Positions 1 through 8,262 of a stretch of 64,000 nt of DNA are shown here, piece by piece (positions within the stretch are counted from its first letter, which is position 1; each line of letters begins with the position of its first letter). This stretch comes from an uncultured Eubacteriales bacterium (GTDB lineage: Bacteria; Bacillota; Clostridia; Christensenellales; UBA1242): NCBI GenBank assembly GCA_948607205.1, contig CAPERS010000001.1, forward strand, positions 1 to 64,000, in the 5' to 3' direction. The translations under genes and the position numbers were made by a program. Below the pieces are notes generated by a model. That model did not search any database and was not told the origin of the DNA. It was given only the letters and a program-made list of their open reading frames with translations.

Positions 1-277
1 TATTTTTAAATTTAACACCATATTTATCCACAACTTGCTTTAATAGTTTATATTTTTCCTCAATTTCCTTTTTCTTGCTTTTATCTTTTTGTAATGTTTT
101 GACATACTTCCAAGATAATCCAGCAATAAGAGAATCAACATTATAGTGATTAACGCTTCCTCCACTTTTTACCCTTCTTGTTTCTTCTAAACTTTCCCTT
201 ATTATTCTTTTCATATTATAGAACCCTAAGTTCACATAATAATACCTTAGTTTAATTTTCAAAGTTGTTTTTAACAT
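1..277 (-). CDS. Partial hypothetical protein behind a poly-G promoter
   Basis: The reading frame opens at ATG 277 (minus strand) and runs open to the left edge, so only about the first 92 residues are visible. An AAGGAG ribosome binding site lies 7 nt before the ATG. The N-terminus is basic (MLKTTLKIKLRYYYV) and is followed by a charged Lys/Glu-rich stretch that ends in KYGVKFKN. I recognise no domain. Its promoter carries a ten-G run in the spacer (302-330), so expression is probably phase-variable. Phase-variable genes in bacteria are often surface or surface-modifying, but nothing visible here proves that. The product is unknown. Confidence 0.7.
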   Translation of the reverse strand, partial: MLKTTLKIKLRYYYVNLGFYNMKRIIRESLEETRRVKSGGSVNHYNVDSLIAGLSWKYVKTLQKDKSKKKEIEEKYKLLKQVVDKYGVKFKN

Positions 278-301
278 GATTTTTCTCCTTTTCTAGCATA
301 A

Positions 302-330
302 ATTATAAATCCCCCCCCCCGATTTGTCAA
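302..330 (-). promoter_or_regulatory. Phase-variable type promoter with G10 spacer
   Basis: On the minus strand TTGACA (325-330) and TATAAT (302-307) are both perfect consensus boxes. The 17-nt spacer (308-324) consists of AATC, ten G and ATT. The tract sits exactly where loss or gain of one G would change the -35/-10 spacing from its optimum. The downstream gene starts at 277 with a good ribosome binding site. Confidence 0.85.
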
Positions 331-349
331 TAGGTAAAATAAAAAAAAC

Positions 350-1249
350 TTAAATTTCTTTAAGTTTTTTCATATAATTTTTAAAATGCTCAGGCAGATC
401 AATTTCAAAACTTATTTCTTTTTGAGTTGTCGGATGAGTGAAAGTCAAAGAATACGAATGCAAAAGTTGACCATTCAAGCCCTTGACTGCCTTGCCATAG
501 ACATCATCGCCAACAACAGCATGCCCAAGCATCTTGGCATGAACGCGAATTTGATGCGTTCTTCCTGTTTGCAATGAAAATTCAACCAAATCACAAGTGG
601 TGAAAGATTTGATAACCTTATAATTTGTTATCGCAAGTTTGCCTTTATCAGACACCGCCATTTTTTTACGGTCGGATTTACTTCGCTCCAGAAAACTTTC
701 AATCTTGCCTTCATTTTCTTTCAAGTGACCTTCAAGAAGAGCCAAATATTTTCGCTTGCAAGTTTTATCCTTAATCTGCTTTGCAAGAGAGATGTGCGCT
801 TTGTCGTTTTTCGCAACAACCATAAGACCTGATGTGTTTTTGTCAAGCCTATGCACAATTCCTGGTCTAAGCACACCATTTATCCCACTTAAATCTTTTA
901 TTCTTGCCAAGAGTCCATTGACAAGCGTTCCGTTTTTTGTTGACGAACAAGGATGAACAACCAACCCTTGTGGCTTATTGACCACAATCAAATCGTTATC
1001 TTCATAGACGATTTCAAAGTCAACATCCTCGGCTTTAGCGTCAAGTGGAACAACCTCATCAAACTCACAAGTCACTTTTTGACCAACTTTTAATAGATAA
1101 CCAGCCTTAACAACCTTGCCATCAACTTTGCAATTGCCCTTTTCAATAAGATTTTTTATATGAGCGCGCGTGAATTCAGAAAACTTTTCGCTTAAAATCA
1201 AATCAAAACGTTTTTTAGCTTGATTTTCACAAACTTCAAATTCAACCAT
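350..1249 (-). CDS. rluD: RluD-family 23S rRNA pseudouridine synthase
   Basis: Converts specific uridines of large-subunit rRNA to pseudouridine. An S4 RNA-binding domain occupies roughly residues 10-70. The catalytic domain carries the HRLDKNTSG motif with its nucleophilic Asp, and the C-terminal part has the RTHQIRVH motif. The start was set at ATG 1249 because GAGGAG lies 3-4 nt upstream; a longer frame to 1294 exists but lacks a site. The ATG overlaps the lspA stop by 8 bases (ATGGTTGA), so translation is probably coupled. It is the last gene of a sepF-lspA-rluD operon. The exact target uridine cannot be told from sequence; RluD, RluC and RluB-type paralogues share these motifs. Confidence 0.9.
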   Translation of the reverse strand: MVEFEVCENQAKKRFDLILSEKFSEFTRAHIKNLIEKGNCKVDGKVVKAGYLLKVGQKVTCEFDEVVPLDAKAEDVDFEIVYEDNDLIVVNKPQGLVVHPCSSTKNGTLVNGLLARIKDLSGINGVLRPGIVHRLDKNTSGLMVVAKNDKAHISLAKQIKDKTCKRKYLALLEGHLKENEGKIESFLERSKSDRKKMAVSDKGKLAITNYKVIKSFTTCDLVEFSLQTGRTHQIRVHAKMLGHAVVGDDVYGKAVKGLNGQLLHSYSLTFTHPTTQKEISFEIDLPEHFKNYMKKLKEI

Positions 1250-1775
1250 TTTCTCCTCGCTTGTTTTTATCTTTTTTCTTTCCCTCTTTGCCATAAATGA
1301 AAATAAGGTAGATTATCAAAAGCAGTGTCCCAACGCATAGACAGATATCAGCCACATTAAAGACCGGAAATTTCATAAACTGAAAATTGATAAAATCTCG
1401 AACATGACCAAATGCCAAACGGTCAAAAAGATTGCCAAAAAATCCACCAAAGATAAATCCATAAGCAACACCAAGTGTTATTGAAGCGTTCTCTTTGTGT
1501 TTTTTTAGCATTAATGCAAAAAAGAAAGTGAGAAGGGAAATCACAACAACCGAAAATATTACAAGAAAAATCACGTTTCCGGCAAAGATGTTGAACCCTC
1601 CGCCATTGTTATAAACCAAAATAAAATTGATAAACCCGGGAATAAAGTTTGCACTATTTCCCAATTGTTCCAAATTTCTTTCAGCAACACTTTTGCTTAC
1701 AAGGTCACACGCAATCACAACTCCCAAAATGACAACTGCAAGTGCAAGTGAAATTATCCATTTTTTATTCTTCAA
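1242..1775 (-). CDS. lspA: Lipoprotein signal peptidase (signal peptidase II)
   Basis: Membrane aspartyl protease that removes signal peptides from diacylglyceryl-modified prolipoproteins, such as the two lipoproteins encoded at 17.7-21.1 kb. About four membrane helices are visible. The family's two conserved blocks are present, FGNLFDRLAFGHVRDF and NVADICLCVG, which hold the catalytic Asp pair. At 177 aa it is slightly longer than most homologues because of a lysine-rich C-terminal tail. The start codon is TTG at 1775, giving an 11-base overlap with the end of sepF. A weak GAGG site lies 9 nt upstream. Confidence 0.93.
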   Translation of the reverse strand: MKNKKWIISLALAVVILGVVIACDLVSKSVAERNLEQLGNSANFIPGFINFILVYNNGGGFNIFAGNVIFLVIFSVVVISLLTFFFALMLKKHKENASITLGVAYGFIFGGFFGNLFDRLAFGHVRDFINFQFMKFPVFNVADICLCVGTLLLIIYLIFIYGKEGKKKDKNKRGENG

Positions 1776-2139
1776 CTTCCATTCCCTCAGGCAACAATAA
1801 ATATAATCTATCCTCTTCCAAATTTATCATCTTCGCTTTAATTCCAAAAGCCACACCTTGAAAATACTCACATATCTTCACTCCATCCTCTCGCGAACAT
1901 GAATCAACAGAAATAATAAAAGCTTTTTTATCTCTCAAAAATTGAGCATACTCCTTTGCCTGACCAAAAGATTCAGGATAATAAACAGGAATTCCATCAA
2001 TGTGCTCTGCTCGATTGGTCATTTTGCCGTTTTTAAATTTAAAAGACGCTTGAGTCTTTTTCACAACTTTTTTTGGTTTTGAACGCACTTCATCACTTTC
2101 AAATCCAAGTGCTTTAAAAACATATCCCATTATATTCAT
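1765..2139 (-). CDS. sepF: Cell division protein SepF
   Basis: SepF binds FtsZ and the membrane and aligns the division ring in Gram-positive bacteria. The 124-aa protein has the expected plan: a short N-terminal stretch (MNIMGYVFKALGF) that could act as a membrane anchor, a Lys-rich linker, then the compact SepF core with FIISVDSCSREDGVKICEYF and a final LYLLLPEGMEV strand. GAGGAG lies 6 nt before ATG 2139. It is the first gene of the operon with lspA and rluD. Sequence is diverged, but the length and core pattern fit the family well. Confidence 0.8.
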   Translation of the reverse strand: MNIMGYVFKALGFESDEVRSKPKKVVKKTQASFKFKNGKMTNRAEHIDGIPVYYPESFGQAKEYAQFLRDKKAFIISVDSCSREDGVKICEYFQGVAFGIKAKMINLEEDRLYLLLPEGMEVEE

Positions 2140-2210
2140 AAGTTTCTCCTCGTTTGATATTAAAAAATATAGTAAAGAATTTTGCCACTATAAAGCATTT
2201 CTTTTACTAT

Positions 2211-2238
2211 ATTTTATCATAACTTTCTCTTTTCTCAA
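2211..2238 (-). promoter_or_regulatory. Probable promoter of sepF-lspA-rluD
   Basis: On the minus strand TTGAGA (2233-2238) and TAAAAT (2211-2216) are separated by 16 nt. An inverted repeat with arms ATATAGTAAA (2167-2176 and 2203-2212) lies just downstream and touches the -10 box. It could be an operator or a leader hairpin. Confidence 0.5.
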
Positions 2239-2371
2239 AACAAACTAACCCGCTCTTTTAAGTTAATTATCCATTTTTATCATCATTCTTCATTCCCAAA
2301 TGCCAAAATTTGACCATTTTCATGCAGAACGCAACAAAAGCCAGAGCAGATTCGGCAAAATTCGACAATGA

Positions 2372-2581
2372 TTATTCTTCTATCCCCAACAAATAATCGG
2401 TCGTGACCTTAAAATAACTTGCGAGCAAAGCAAGTGTAAGAAAATCAGGTTCTTGAACACCTCTTTCCCATCTGGTTACAGTTGGAGTTGAAACATGCAT
2501 CTCTTTTGCAATATCTTTCTGCTTTAAGTTTCTATCAAGTCTTAATTCTTTCAGTCTTTCGCCGAACTTAATGCTTAACAT
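2372..2581 (-). CDS. Xre-family helix-turn-helix repressor
   Basis: A 69-aa Cro/CI-type DNA-binding protein. The helix-turn-helix is clear: LKQKDIAKEMHVSTPTVTRWERG, followed by the usual C-terminal helices ending in YLLGIEE. ATG 2581 was chosen because a TATAAT box lies exactly 6 nt upstream; a longer frame to a GTG at 2632 would start inside the promoter region. There is no Shine-Dalgarno sequence, so the mRNA is probably leaderless. The gene is divergent from another small HTH gene at 2713, and the shared promoter region contains a long imperfect inverted repeat, suggesting self-regulation of the pair. Confidence 0.85.
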   Translation of the reverse strand: MLSIKFGERLKELRLDRNLKQKDIAKEMHVSTPTVTRWERGVQEPDFLTLALLASYFKVTTDYLLGIEE

Positions 2582-2587
2582 AGATAT

Positions 2588-2645
2588 ATTATATACGTAA
2601 AGCGCAAAAAATACTTGACAATTGCGTAACACGTATGTTATATAT
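2588..2645. promoter_or_regulatory. Divergent promoters with operator-like inverted repeat
   Basis: On the plus strand TTGACA (2615-2620) is followed 17-19 nt later by TTATAT/TATAAA, driving the gene at 2713. On the minus strand TATAAT (2588-2593) serves the gene at 2581. The left half TATATACGTAAAGCGCAA and the complement of the right half TATAACATACGTGTTACGCAA share TACGT and the (C)GCAA blocks in order. This makes an imperfect dyad around the plus-strand -35 box, as expected for an Xre repressor operator. Confidence 0.6.
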
Positions 2646-2712
2646 AAAATTATTAAAAAAAGTAACTCAAAACTTAAAAAAACTCAAAAAACTATACACA
2701 AAGGAAAAAATT

Positions 2713-2937
2713 ATGAAGATTCAGAAAAGTGCGCCAATAAGAATTGATATTGAAAAACTTTCCAAATTTATGCAAAAACAACATTTAAGTAAGACTAAAT
2801 TAATAAAAAATGCCAAAATAAGTTCAACAACTCTATCTAACATATTTAAAAATAAGCAAACAACCAGATATACAACTTTATACAAAATTGTAACTGCCCT
2901 TAACATAAACATTCAAGACATTCTTGTAAAAAAATAA
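2713..2937 (+). CDS. Small Xre/Cro-like HTH protein
   Basis: A 74-aa protein with an HTH of the Cro/CI type (residues about 15-70: KFMQKQHLSKTKLIKNAKISSTTLSNIFKN, then a helix ending in NIQDILVKK). The ATG at 2713 has AAGGA 8 nt upstream. An in-frame ATG at 2635 lies within the -10 region and is unlikely to be used. The divergent arrangement with the repressor at 2581 resembles a CI/Cro-type pair, but no phage genes are adjacent. It probably binds DNA; its target is unknown. Confidence 0.8.
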   Translation: MKIQKSAPIRIDIEKLSKFMQKQHLSKTKLIKNAKISSTTLSNIFKNKQTTRYTTLYKIVTALNINIQDILVKK

Positions 2938-2973
2938 GAAATATAATTTCATCCGCAGTGTTATAGCATAAAC

Positions 2974-3007
2974 AAAAAAGCACCGAATTTTGTCGGTGCT
3001 TTTTTTA
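2974..3007. terminator. Bidirectional intrinsic terminator
   Basis: GCACCGA (2980-2986) and TCGGTGC (2993-2999) form a perfect 7-bp stem flanked by an A-run on the left and a T-run on the right. It separates the convergent genes ending at 2937 (plus) and 3008 (minus). Confidence 0.9.
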
Positions 3008-3664
3008 TCATGATAAGTATGGCATTTTATCTTTAAAAATATTTTCCGTAAATATCTTTTCACCTCTCTCACGAGCCTCATTGTATAATTTGTTATACTC
3101 TTCTTCTGTAAGTTTATTAAGATTTAAATATTCTGGTTTTAATCTATATAAAGGAATGGCATATTCTGGATAAACAAAACTTTTATAATTTCTCTTATAC
3201 TCCCCATAACCCTTATATTTCAGTGCAATTTTATCAGGAATGTTAACTGCCATTAATTTATAATTTTCATAACAAAATTTTTTCGTAATATATGGAACTT
3301 TCCAAAAAGTATCAAAAAATCCCGCAACCTTGATTGAATTTAAAAACACATATTTGCCTGGATAAGCCTTATACTGATTGTATGGAACAAATTTATTTTT
3401 AATTTCTCTTTGCTTTCTATCTTCATTTTCAAAAAGTGGTAATTCTTTTGGAAGATATGGAAACATCTTTAAAATTGGTTTTATTTGATCATCATCACCT
3501 TCCAAATTCTCCACTTCAATCATCAAGGCTCTAAACTGAGGATAATAATTTATACCAAAACTAAAAACATATTTCCATAAAGGCGAGCCAAAAGTCAATT
3601 TTTCAAAATCATTTTTAAGAATTGCTTGTTCTTCTTTTATATCACATAATCTCCATAAAAGCAT
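3008..3664 (-). CDS. Hypothetical protein, 218 aa
   Basis: I do not recognise this protein. GAGGTG lies about 6 nt before ATG 3664. The sequence is rich in Tyr, Lys and Phe (for example YKGYGEYKRNYKSFVYPEYAIPLYRL) and has no signal peptide or membrane helix. The C-terminus is a charged helix around LTEEEYNKLYNEARERGEK. It stands alone between two terminators, with no functional neighbours. It is likely a soluble cytoplasmic protein. Confidence 0.7.
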   Translation of the reverse strand: MLLWRLCDIKEEQAILKNDFEKLTFGSPLWKYVFSFGINYYPQFRALMIEVENLEGDDDQIKPILKMFPYLPKELPLFENEDRKQREIKNKFVPYNQYKAYPGKYVFLNSIKVAGFFDTFWKVPYITKKFCYENYKLMAVNIPDKIALKYKGYGEYKRNYKSFVYPEYAIPLYRLKPEYLNLNKLTEEEYNKLYNEARERGEKIFTENIFKDKMPYLS

Positions 3665-3744
3665 ATTTTACACCTCGTGAGAAGATTGTAACACACTCCT
3701 TGTGCCTTGTCAATAGTCAAATAACTTTAAATGCCTAATTTAAA

Positions 3745-3785
3745 ACAAAAAAAGGCATGCGCAAATGTGCATGTCTTTTTTTTGT
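3745..3785 (-). terminator. Probable terminator of tuf
   Basis: Downstream of the tuf stop, the minus strand reads GACATGCAC-ATTT-GCGCATGCC followed by seven T. The core is a 5-bp CATGC/GCATG stem extended with mismatches. On the plus strand the same hairpin pairs better through G-U pairs, so it may act in both directions. Confidence 0.55.
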
Positions 3786-3820
3786 TTAATAACACGTATA
3801 AATTTTTAAATTGAATTAAA

Positions 3821-5020
3821 TTATTCAATAATTGTTGAAACAACACCTGAACCAACTGTTCTTCCGCCTTCACGAATAGCGAAACGAAGACCAGCTTCGA
3901 TAGCGATTGGGTTGATAAGAGAGATAGTCATGTTGATGTGGTCACCAGGCATAACCATTTCTACGCCCTTTTCAAGTTCGATAACACCAGTGATGTCTGT
4001 TGTTCTGAAATAGAATTGTGGTCTGTAACCATTGAAGAATGGAGTGTGACGTCCGCCTTCTTCTTTCTTAAGAACGTAAACTTCAGCAGTGAATTTTGTG
4101 TGAGGTTTGATTGTTCCTGGTTTGCAGATAACTTGTCCTCTTTGGATATCAGTTCTTTGGATACCACGAAGAAGAACACCAGCATTGTCACCAGCCATTG
4201 CAGCGTCAAGTGACTTGTGGAACATTTCGATACCAGTTACAACAGTTGTTCTTGGAGCGTCAGTAATACCAACGATTTCAACAGTTTCACCAACTTTGAT
4301 TTGTCCTCTTTCTACTCTACCAGTTGCAACAGTTCCACGACCAGTGATTGTGAAAACGTCTTCAACAGGCATAAGGAAAGGCTTATCAGTGTCTCTTTCA
4401 GGAGCTGGGATGTAAGAATCAAGAGCGTCAAGAAGTTCACCGATGCAAGCGCATGCTGGGTCAGAAGCGTTTCCAGCTTGTGCAGCTTCGAGAGCTTTGA
4501 GAGCTGATCCTTTGATTACAGGAGTCTTGTCCCCTGGGAAACCATACTCAGTGAGAAGGTCACGGATTTCAAGTTCAACGAGTTCAAGAAGTTCTGGATC
4601 GTCAACTTGATCAGTTTTGTTCATGAAAACAACGATGTAAGGAACACCAACTTGACGAGCAAGAAGGATGTGTTCTCTTGTTTGAGGCATAGGACCGTCA
4701 GTTGAAGCAACAACGAGGATAGCGCCATCCATTTGAGCGGCACCAGTAATCATGTTTTTAACATAGTCAGCGTGGCCTGGGCAGTCTACGTGTGCGTAGT
4801 GACGAGAATCAGTTTGATATTCAACGTGAGAAGTGTTGATTGTGATTCCTCTTGCCTTTTCTTCTGGGGCTTTATCGATTTGGTCATATCTCATTTTTTC
4901 TGCGAAACCCTTTGCAGCTGAATACATTGTGATAGCTGCAGTAAGAGTTGTCTTACCATGGTCTACGTGGCCGATAGTTCCAACGTTAACGTGTGGTTTT
5001 GTTCTTTCAAAATTTGCCAT
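3821..5020 (-). CDS. tuf: Elongation factor Tu
   Basis: GTPase that delivers aminoacyl-tRNA to the ribosomal A site. The 399-aa length is normal. The G motifs GHVDHGKT, DCPGHADY and NKTD are intact, and the C-terminal domain ends in VSTIIE. GGAG lies 10 nt before ATG 5020. It is the last gene of the str cluster but is separated from fusA by 150 bases holding its own promoter (5056-5083), so it can be transcribed independently of the ribosomal protein genes. Codon usage is biased toward a small set, as expected of a highly expressed gene. Confidence 0.99.
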   Translation of the reverse strand: MANFERTKPHVNVGTIGHVDHGKTTLTAAITMYSAAKGFAEKMRYDQIDKAPEEKARGITINTSHVEYQTDSRHYAHVDCPGHADYVKNMITGAAQMDGAILVVASTDGPMPQTREHILLARQVGVPYIVVFMNKTDQVDDPELLELVELEIRDLLTEYGFPGDKTPVIKGSALKALEAAQAGNASDPACACIGELLDALDSYIPAPERDTDKPFLMPVEDVFTITGRGTVATGRVERGQIKVGETVEIVGITDAPRTTVVTGIEMFHKSLDAAMAGDNAGVLLRGIQRTDIQRGQVICKPGTIKPHTKFTAEVYVLKKEEGGRHTPFFNGYRPQFYFRTTDITGVIELEKGVEMVMPGDHINMTISLINPIAIEAGLRFAIREGGRTVGSGVVSTIIE

Positions 5021-5055
5021 TTTAAAAATTCTCCTTTTTATTTTTTACTAATGCT

Positions 5056-5083
5056 ATTCTAGCACACTTTTAAATTATCTCAA
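5056..5083 (-). promoter_or_regulatory. Promoter of tuf
   Basis: On the minus strand TTGAGA (5078-5083) and TAGAAT (5056-5061) are 16 nt apart, in the fusA-tuf intergenic region. Confidence 0.7.
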
Positions 5084-5170
5084 AATGATTTTATCAATTT
5101 TTTTGAAATATTTAAAAGATTTTTAGGTCTTAATAAGACTTTTAGCGCCTATTATGCAATCAAAGGCAAA

Positions 5171-7246
5171 TTAAGCCTTCTTTGCACGCTCGCCCATGAT
5201 TGTTTGAGCGATTGAGCGAGGAACTTCTTGGTATTTAAGAGGTTCCATAACGTAGTTACCACGTCCTTGTGTTTGAGAACGAAGGTCAGTTGCATATCCG
5301 AACATGTTTGCAAGTGGAACTTCGGCATTAACGATTTGGATTCCGTTTGAGCTTTCTGTTCCTGTGAGCATACCACGACGTGAAGTAAGGTTACCCATAA
5401 CTGTTCCAAGATATTCATCAGGCACTTCAACAGTAACTTTCATGATAGGTTCAAGAAGAACTGGGTCAGCCTTCTTTGCACCATCTTGGAATGCAAGAGA
5501 ACCTGCAATCTTGAATGCCATTTCAGAAGAGTCAACTTCGTGGAAAGAGCCGTCAACAACTGTAACTTTAAAGTCGATTGTTTCGTATCCAGCAAGCACA
5601 CCATTCATACGGGCTTCTGCAATACCATTGTTGATTGGCTGGATGTATTCCTTAGGAATTGATCCACCAACAGTTTTATCGAAGAATTGGTATCCTTCGC
5701 CTGGTTCGAGTGGTTCCATCTCAATAACGCAGTGTCCGTATTGACCTTTACCACCTGACTGACGGATGAATTTTCCTTCAGCTTTAACCGCTTTCTTGAT
5801 TGCTTCACGGTAAGAAACTTGTGGGTCACCAACCGTTGCTTCAACTTTGAATTCACGAAGAAGACGGTCAACGATGATTTCAAGGTGAAGTTCACCCATA
5901 CCAGCGATAAGAGTTTGACCTGTTTCAGTGTTTGTTGTCACTCTGAATGATGGGTCTTCTCTCATAAGTTTGGCAAGAGCGAGTGCCATTTTTTCTTGCA
6001 TATCTTTTGTTTTAGGTTCAATAGCAAGTTGGATAACTGGCTCTGGGAATTCCATACTTTCAAGTTGAATTGGGTGTTTTTCGTCACAAAGAGTGTGACC
6101 TGTGATTGTGTCTTTAAGACCAACGATAGCAGCGATGTCACCAGCGCCAACTTCGCTGATTTCTTGACGGTTATTTGCGTGCATACGGATAAGACGACCA
6201 ACGCGCTCTTGTTTTCCAGTGTTTGAGTTGTAAACATAAGAGCCAGCAGTGAGTTTTCCTGAATATACACGGAAGAATGTAAGCCCGCCAACATATGGGT
6301 CAGTCATAATTTTGAACGCAAGACCTGAGAATGGAGCGCTTTCGTCTGCTGGACGCTCTTCCTCTTCGTTAGTGTCTGGGTTCATACCCTTCATTGCAGG
6401 AATGTCGAGTGGTGATGGAAGGTATTCAACCATTGCATCAAGAAGCATTTGAACGCCTTTATTCTTATAAGAAGAACCGCAAAGAACAGGTGTCAAAGTC
6501 TTGGCAATAGTTGCCTTTCTGATTGCTTTTTTGATTTCGTCAAGAGAGATTTCATCCCCTTCGAAATATCTTTCAAGAAGCGCGTCGTCTGTTTCAACAA
6601 CCTTCTCGATAAGTTCGTCATGCATTGCTTGTGCTTTCGCTTGAAGCTCTGCTGGAACATCAGTGATTTCAATTTGTGTTCCCATATCATCCTTGTAGAT
6701 TTCGGCTTTCATTGTGAGAAGGTCGATAATTCCACTGAATGTGTCAGCCTCACCAATAGGCATTTGGATTGGCAATGGGTTTGTTTTAAGTCTGTTTTTG
6801 ATTGACTCAACGCAAGCGAAAAAGTCAGCAGCATCACGGTCCATCTTGTTCACGTAAATGATTGCTGGAACTCTATATTTTGTTGCTTGACGCCAAACAG
6901 TTTCAGTTTGTGGCTGAACTTTGTCACGAGCAGAAAGAACCAAAACTGTTCCATCAAGAACTTTAAGTGAACGTTCAACTTCGATTGTGAAGTCAACGTG
7001 ACCTGGTGTGTCAATGATGTTGATTTTGTGATTCTTCCATGTGCAAGTTGTGCAGGCAGAAGTGATAGTGATACCACGCTCTTGCTCCTGAGCCATCCAG
7101 TCCATTGTAGCAGCGCCGTCATGCACTTCACCGATTTTGTGGCTCTTTCCGGTGTAGAAAAGAATACGCTCAGTTGTGGTAGTCTTACCAGCATCGATGT
7201 GCGCCATGATTCCGACGTTTCTGGTCATATGAAGATCATTTGCCAT
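5171..7246 (-). CDS. fusA: Elongation factor G
   Basis: Translocation GTPase of the ribosome, 691 aa. GTPase motifs AHIDAGKT, DTPGHVDF and NKMD are intact. Domain II, the central domain with GMGELHLEIIVDRL, domain IV with GKFIRQSGGKGQYGHC, and a C-terminal domain follow in the normal order. A GGGA site precedes ATG 7246. In most str operons fusA directly follows rpsG; here an unrelated 145-aa gene lies between them. Confidence 0.98.
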   Translation of the reverse strand: MANDLHMTRNVGIMAHIDAGKTTTTERILFYTGKSHKIGEVHDGAATMDWMAQEQERGITITSACTTCTWKNHKINIIDTPGHVDFTIEVERSLKVLDGTVLVLSARDKVQPQTETVWRQATKYRVPAIIYVNKMDRDAADFFACVESIKNRLKTNPLPIQMPIGEADTFSGIIDLLTMKAEIYKDDMGTQIEITDVPAELQAKAQAMHDELIEKVVETDDALLERYFEGDEISLDEIKKAIRKATIAKTLTPVLCGSSYKNKGVQMLLDAMVEYLPSPLDIPAMKGMNPDTNEEEERPADESAPFSGLAFKIMTDPYVGGLTFFRVYSGKLTAGSYVYNSNTGKQERVGRLIRMHANNRQEISEVGAGDIAAIVGLKDTITGHTLCDEKHPIQLESMEFPEPVIQLAIEPKTKDMQEKMALALAKLMREDPSFRVTTNTETGQTLIAGMGELHLEIIVDRLLREFKVEATVGDPQVSYREAIKKAVKAEGKFIRQSGGKGQYGHCVIEMEPLEPGEGYQFFDKTVGGSIPKEYIQPINNGIAEARMNGVLAGYETIDFKVTVVDGSFHEVDSSEMAFKIAGSLAFQDGAKKADPVLLEPIMKVTVEVPDEYLGTVMGNLTSRRGMLTGTESSNGIQIVNAEVPLANMFGYATDLRSQTQGRGNYVMEPLKYQEVPRSIAQTIMGERAKKA

Positions 7247-7281
7247 AATTTTAATTCCCTTTTTGTAAATTTATAACTTTT

Positions 7282-7719
7282 TTAAGTGCGGTTATAAGGC
7301 ACTGTAATAGCATTTTTTAAATAGTCAGCAATTTCATCCAGCGTTTCAAACACAAGACCGCCATTATTCATTACGATATCTTTTACAACTTTCATGCTTT
7401 CCCATTGATGAGCTGAGAACTTTTTATTATTAAAACTTTCAACCGCACAGAAAAGCAACTTCTTTGGATATTTATTTGAATAATCAACTGCACTTGCAAT
7501 TGAAGAAAAGCCTTCAATTTCAGGAGTGATAAAGTAAACTAGAAAATCACAAGATTTTATTCTGTTCTCCTTTTCCTTTTTCGCTTCATTAGACCATTTC
7601 CAATTGACTTTTAAAGGATTGAAAAACAAAATATTATCATTATCGAATTTTCTAACAAAATCATCTCTCCAATCTTTTCCTTTGCAAACGCCACCTAAAT
7701 TTACTTTCATTTTTACCAT
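7282..7719 (-). CDS. Nucleoside 2-deoxyribosyltransferase-like protein
   Basis: The protein resembles the Rossmann-like nucleoside 2-deoxyribosyltransferase-like family. It begins with a short strand and Gly-rich loop followed by a charged helix (VNLGGVCKGKDWRDDFV), then NPLKVNW, the acidic segment KSCDFLVYFITPE and IEGFSSIASAVDYSNKYPKK. Classical members exchange the base of deoxynucleosides, but this branch has few characterised members and the substrate is unknown. The ATG at 7719 overlaps the rpsG stop (ATGGTAA), so translation is likely coupled to S7; ATG 7710 is an alternative start. There is no separate ribosome binding site. Its place inside the str operon is unusual and means it should be made at ribosomal-protein levels. 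Confidence 0.7.
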   Translation of the reverse strand: MVKMKVNLGGVCKGKDWRDDFVRKFDNDNILFFNPLKVNWKWSNEAKKEKENRIKSCDFLVYFITPEIEGFSSIASAVDYSNKYPKKLLFCAVESFNNKKFSAHQWESMKVVKDIVMNNGGLVFETLDEIADYLKNAITVPYNRT

Positions 7720-8186
7720 TTATAATGTGCAAACGCCTTGTTAGCCTCAGCCATTCTGTGCATTTCATCTCTTCTTTTGATTGAAGCGCCAGTTGAATTG
7801 AATGCATCCATGATTTCGCCAGCAAGTTTTGCATCCATTCCTCTTTCGCCAGAACGTTTTCTAGCAAAAGATACCATCCATCTGATTGCAAGAGTTTGTC
7901 TTCTTTCAGGTCTGATTTCCATTGGAACTTGGTAAGTTGCACCACCTACTCTTCTTGATTTTGTTTCAAGAACAGGCTTAACGTTTTCAAGTGCAGCTAA
8001 AAAAACTTCAAGTGGCTCTTGTCCCATTTTGTTTTGAATGATGTCAAATGCACCATAAACGATTCTTTGAGCAAGTCCTTTCTTTCCATCTTGCATAACT
8101 TGGTTAACAAGTTTAGTAACAACTTTGCTCTTATAAATTGGATCAGGAAGAACGTCTTTCTTTTCAGGTCTATTTCTTCTTGGCAT
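7713..8186 (-). CDS. rpsG: 30S ribosomal protein S7
   Basis: S7 binds the 3' major domain of 16S rRNA and nucleates assembly of the 30S head. The 157-aa product starts MPRRNRPEKK and ends in FAHYKW, typical of the family. ATG 8186 is preceded by AAAGGGGAAA; a longer frame to 8207 has no such site. It is the second gene of the str operon, 76 bases after rpsL, and its stop overlaps the start of the deoxyribosyltransferase-like gene. Confidence 0.98.
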   Translation of the reverse strand: MPRRNRPEKKDVLPDPIYKSKVVTKLVNQVMQDGKKGLAQRIVYGAFDIIQNKMGQEPLEVFLAALENVKPVLETKSRRVGGATYQVPMEIRPERRQTLAIRWMVSFARKRSGERGMDAKLAGEIMDAFNSTGASIKRRDEMHRMAEANKAFAHYKW

Positions 8187-8262
8187 AATATTTCCCCTTT
8201 TAAGCAAATTTTTTCAAAAAATCTGCGAATAAATTTAAATTTAATTTGTCCCTAGCAAAGTT

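Noticed and set aside
5090..5150. Possible terminator GTCTTATTAAGAC between fusA and tuf
   Set aside because: The stem is only five bp and no clean T-run follows; tuf may also be partly read through from fusA.
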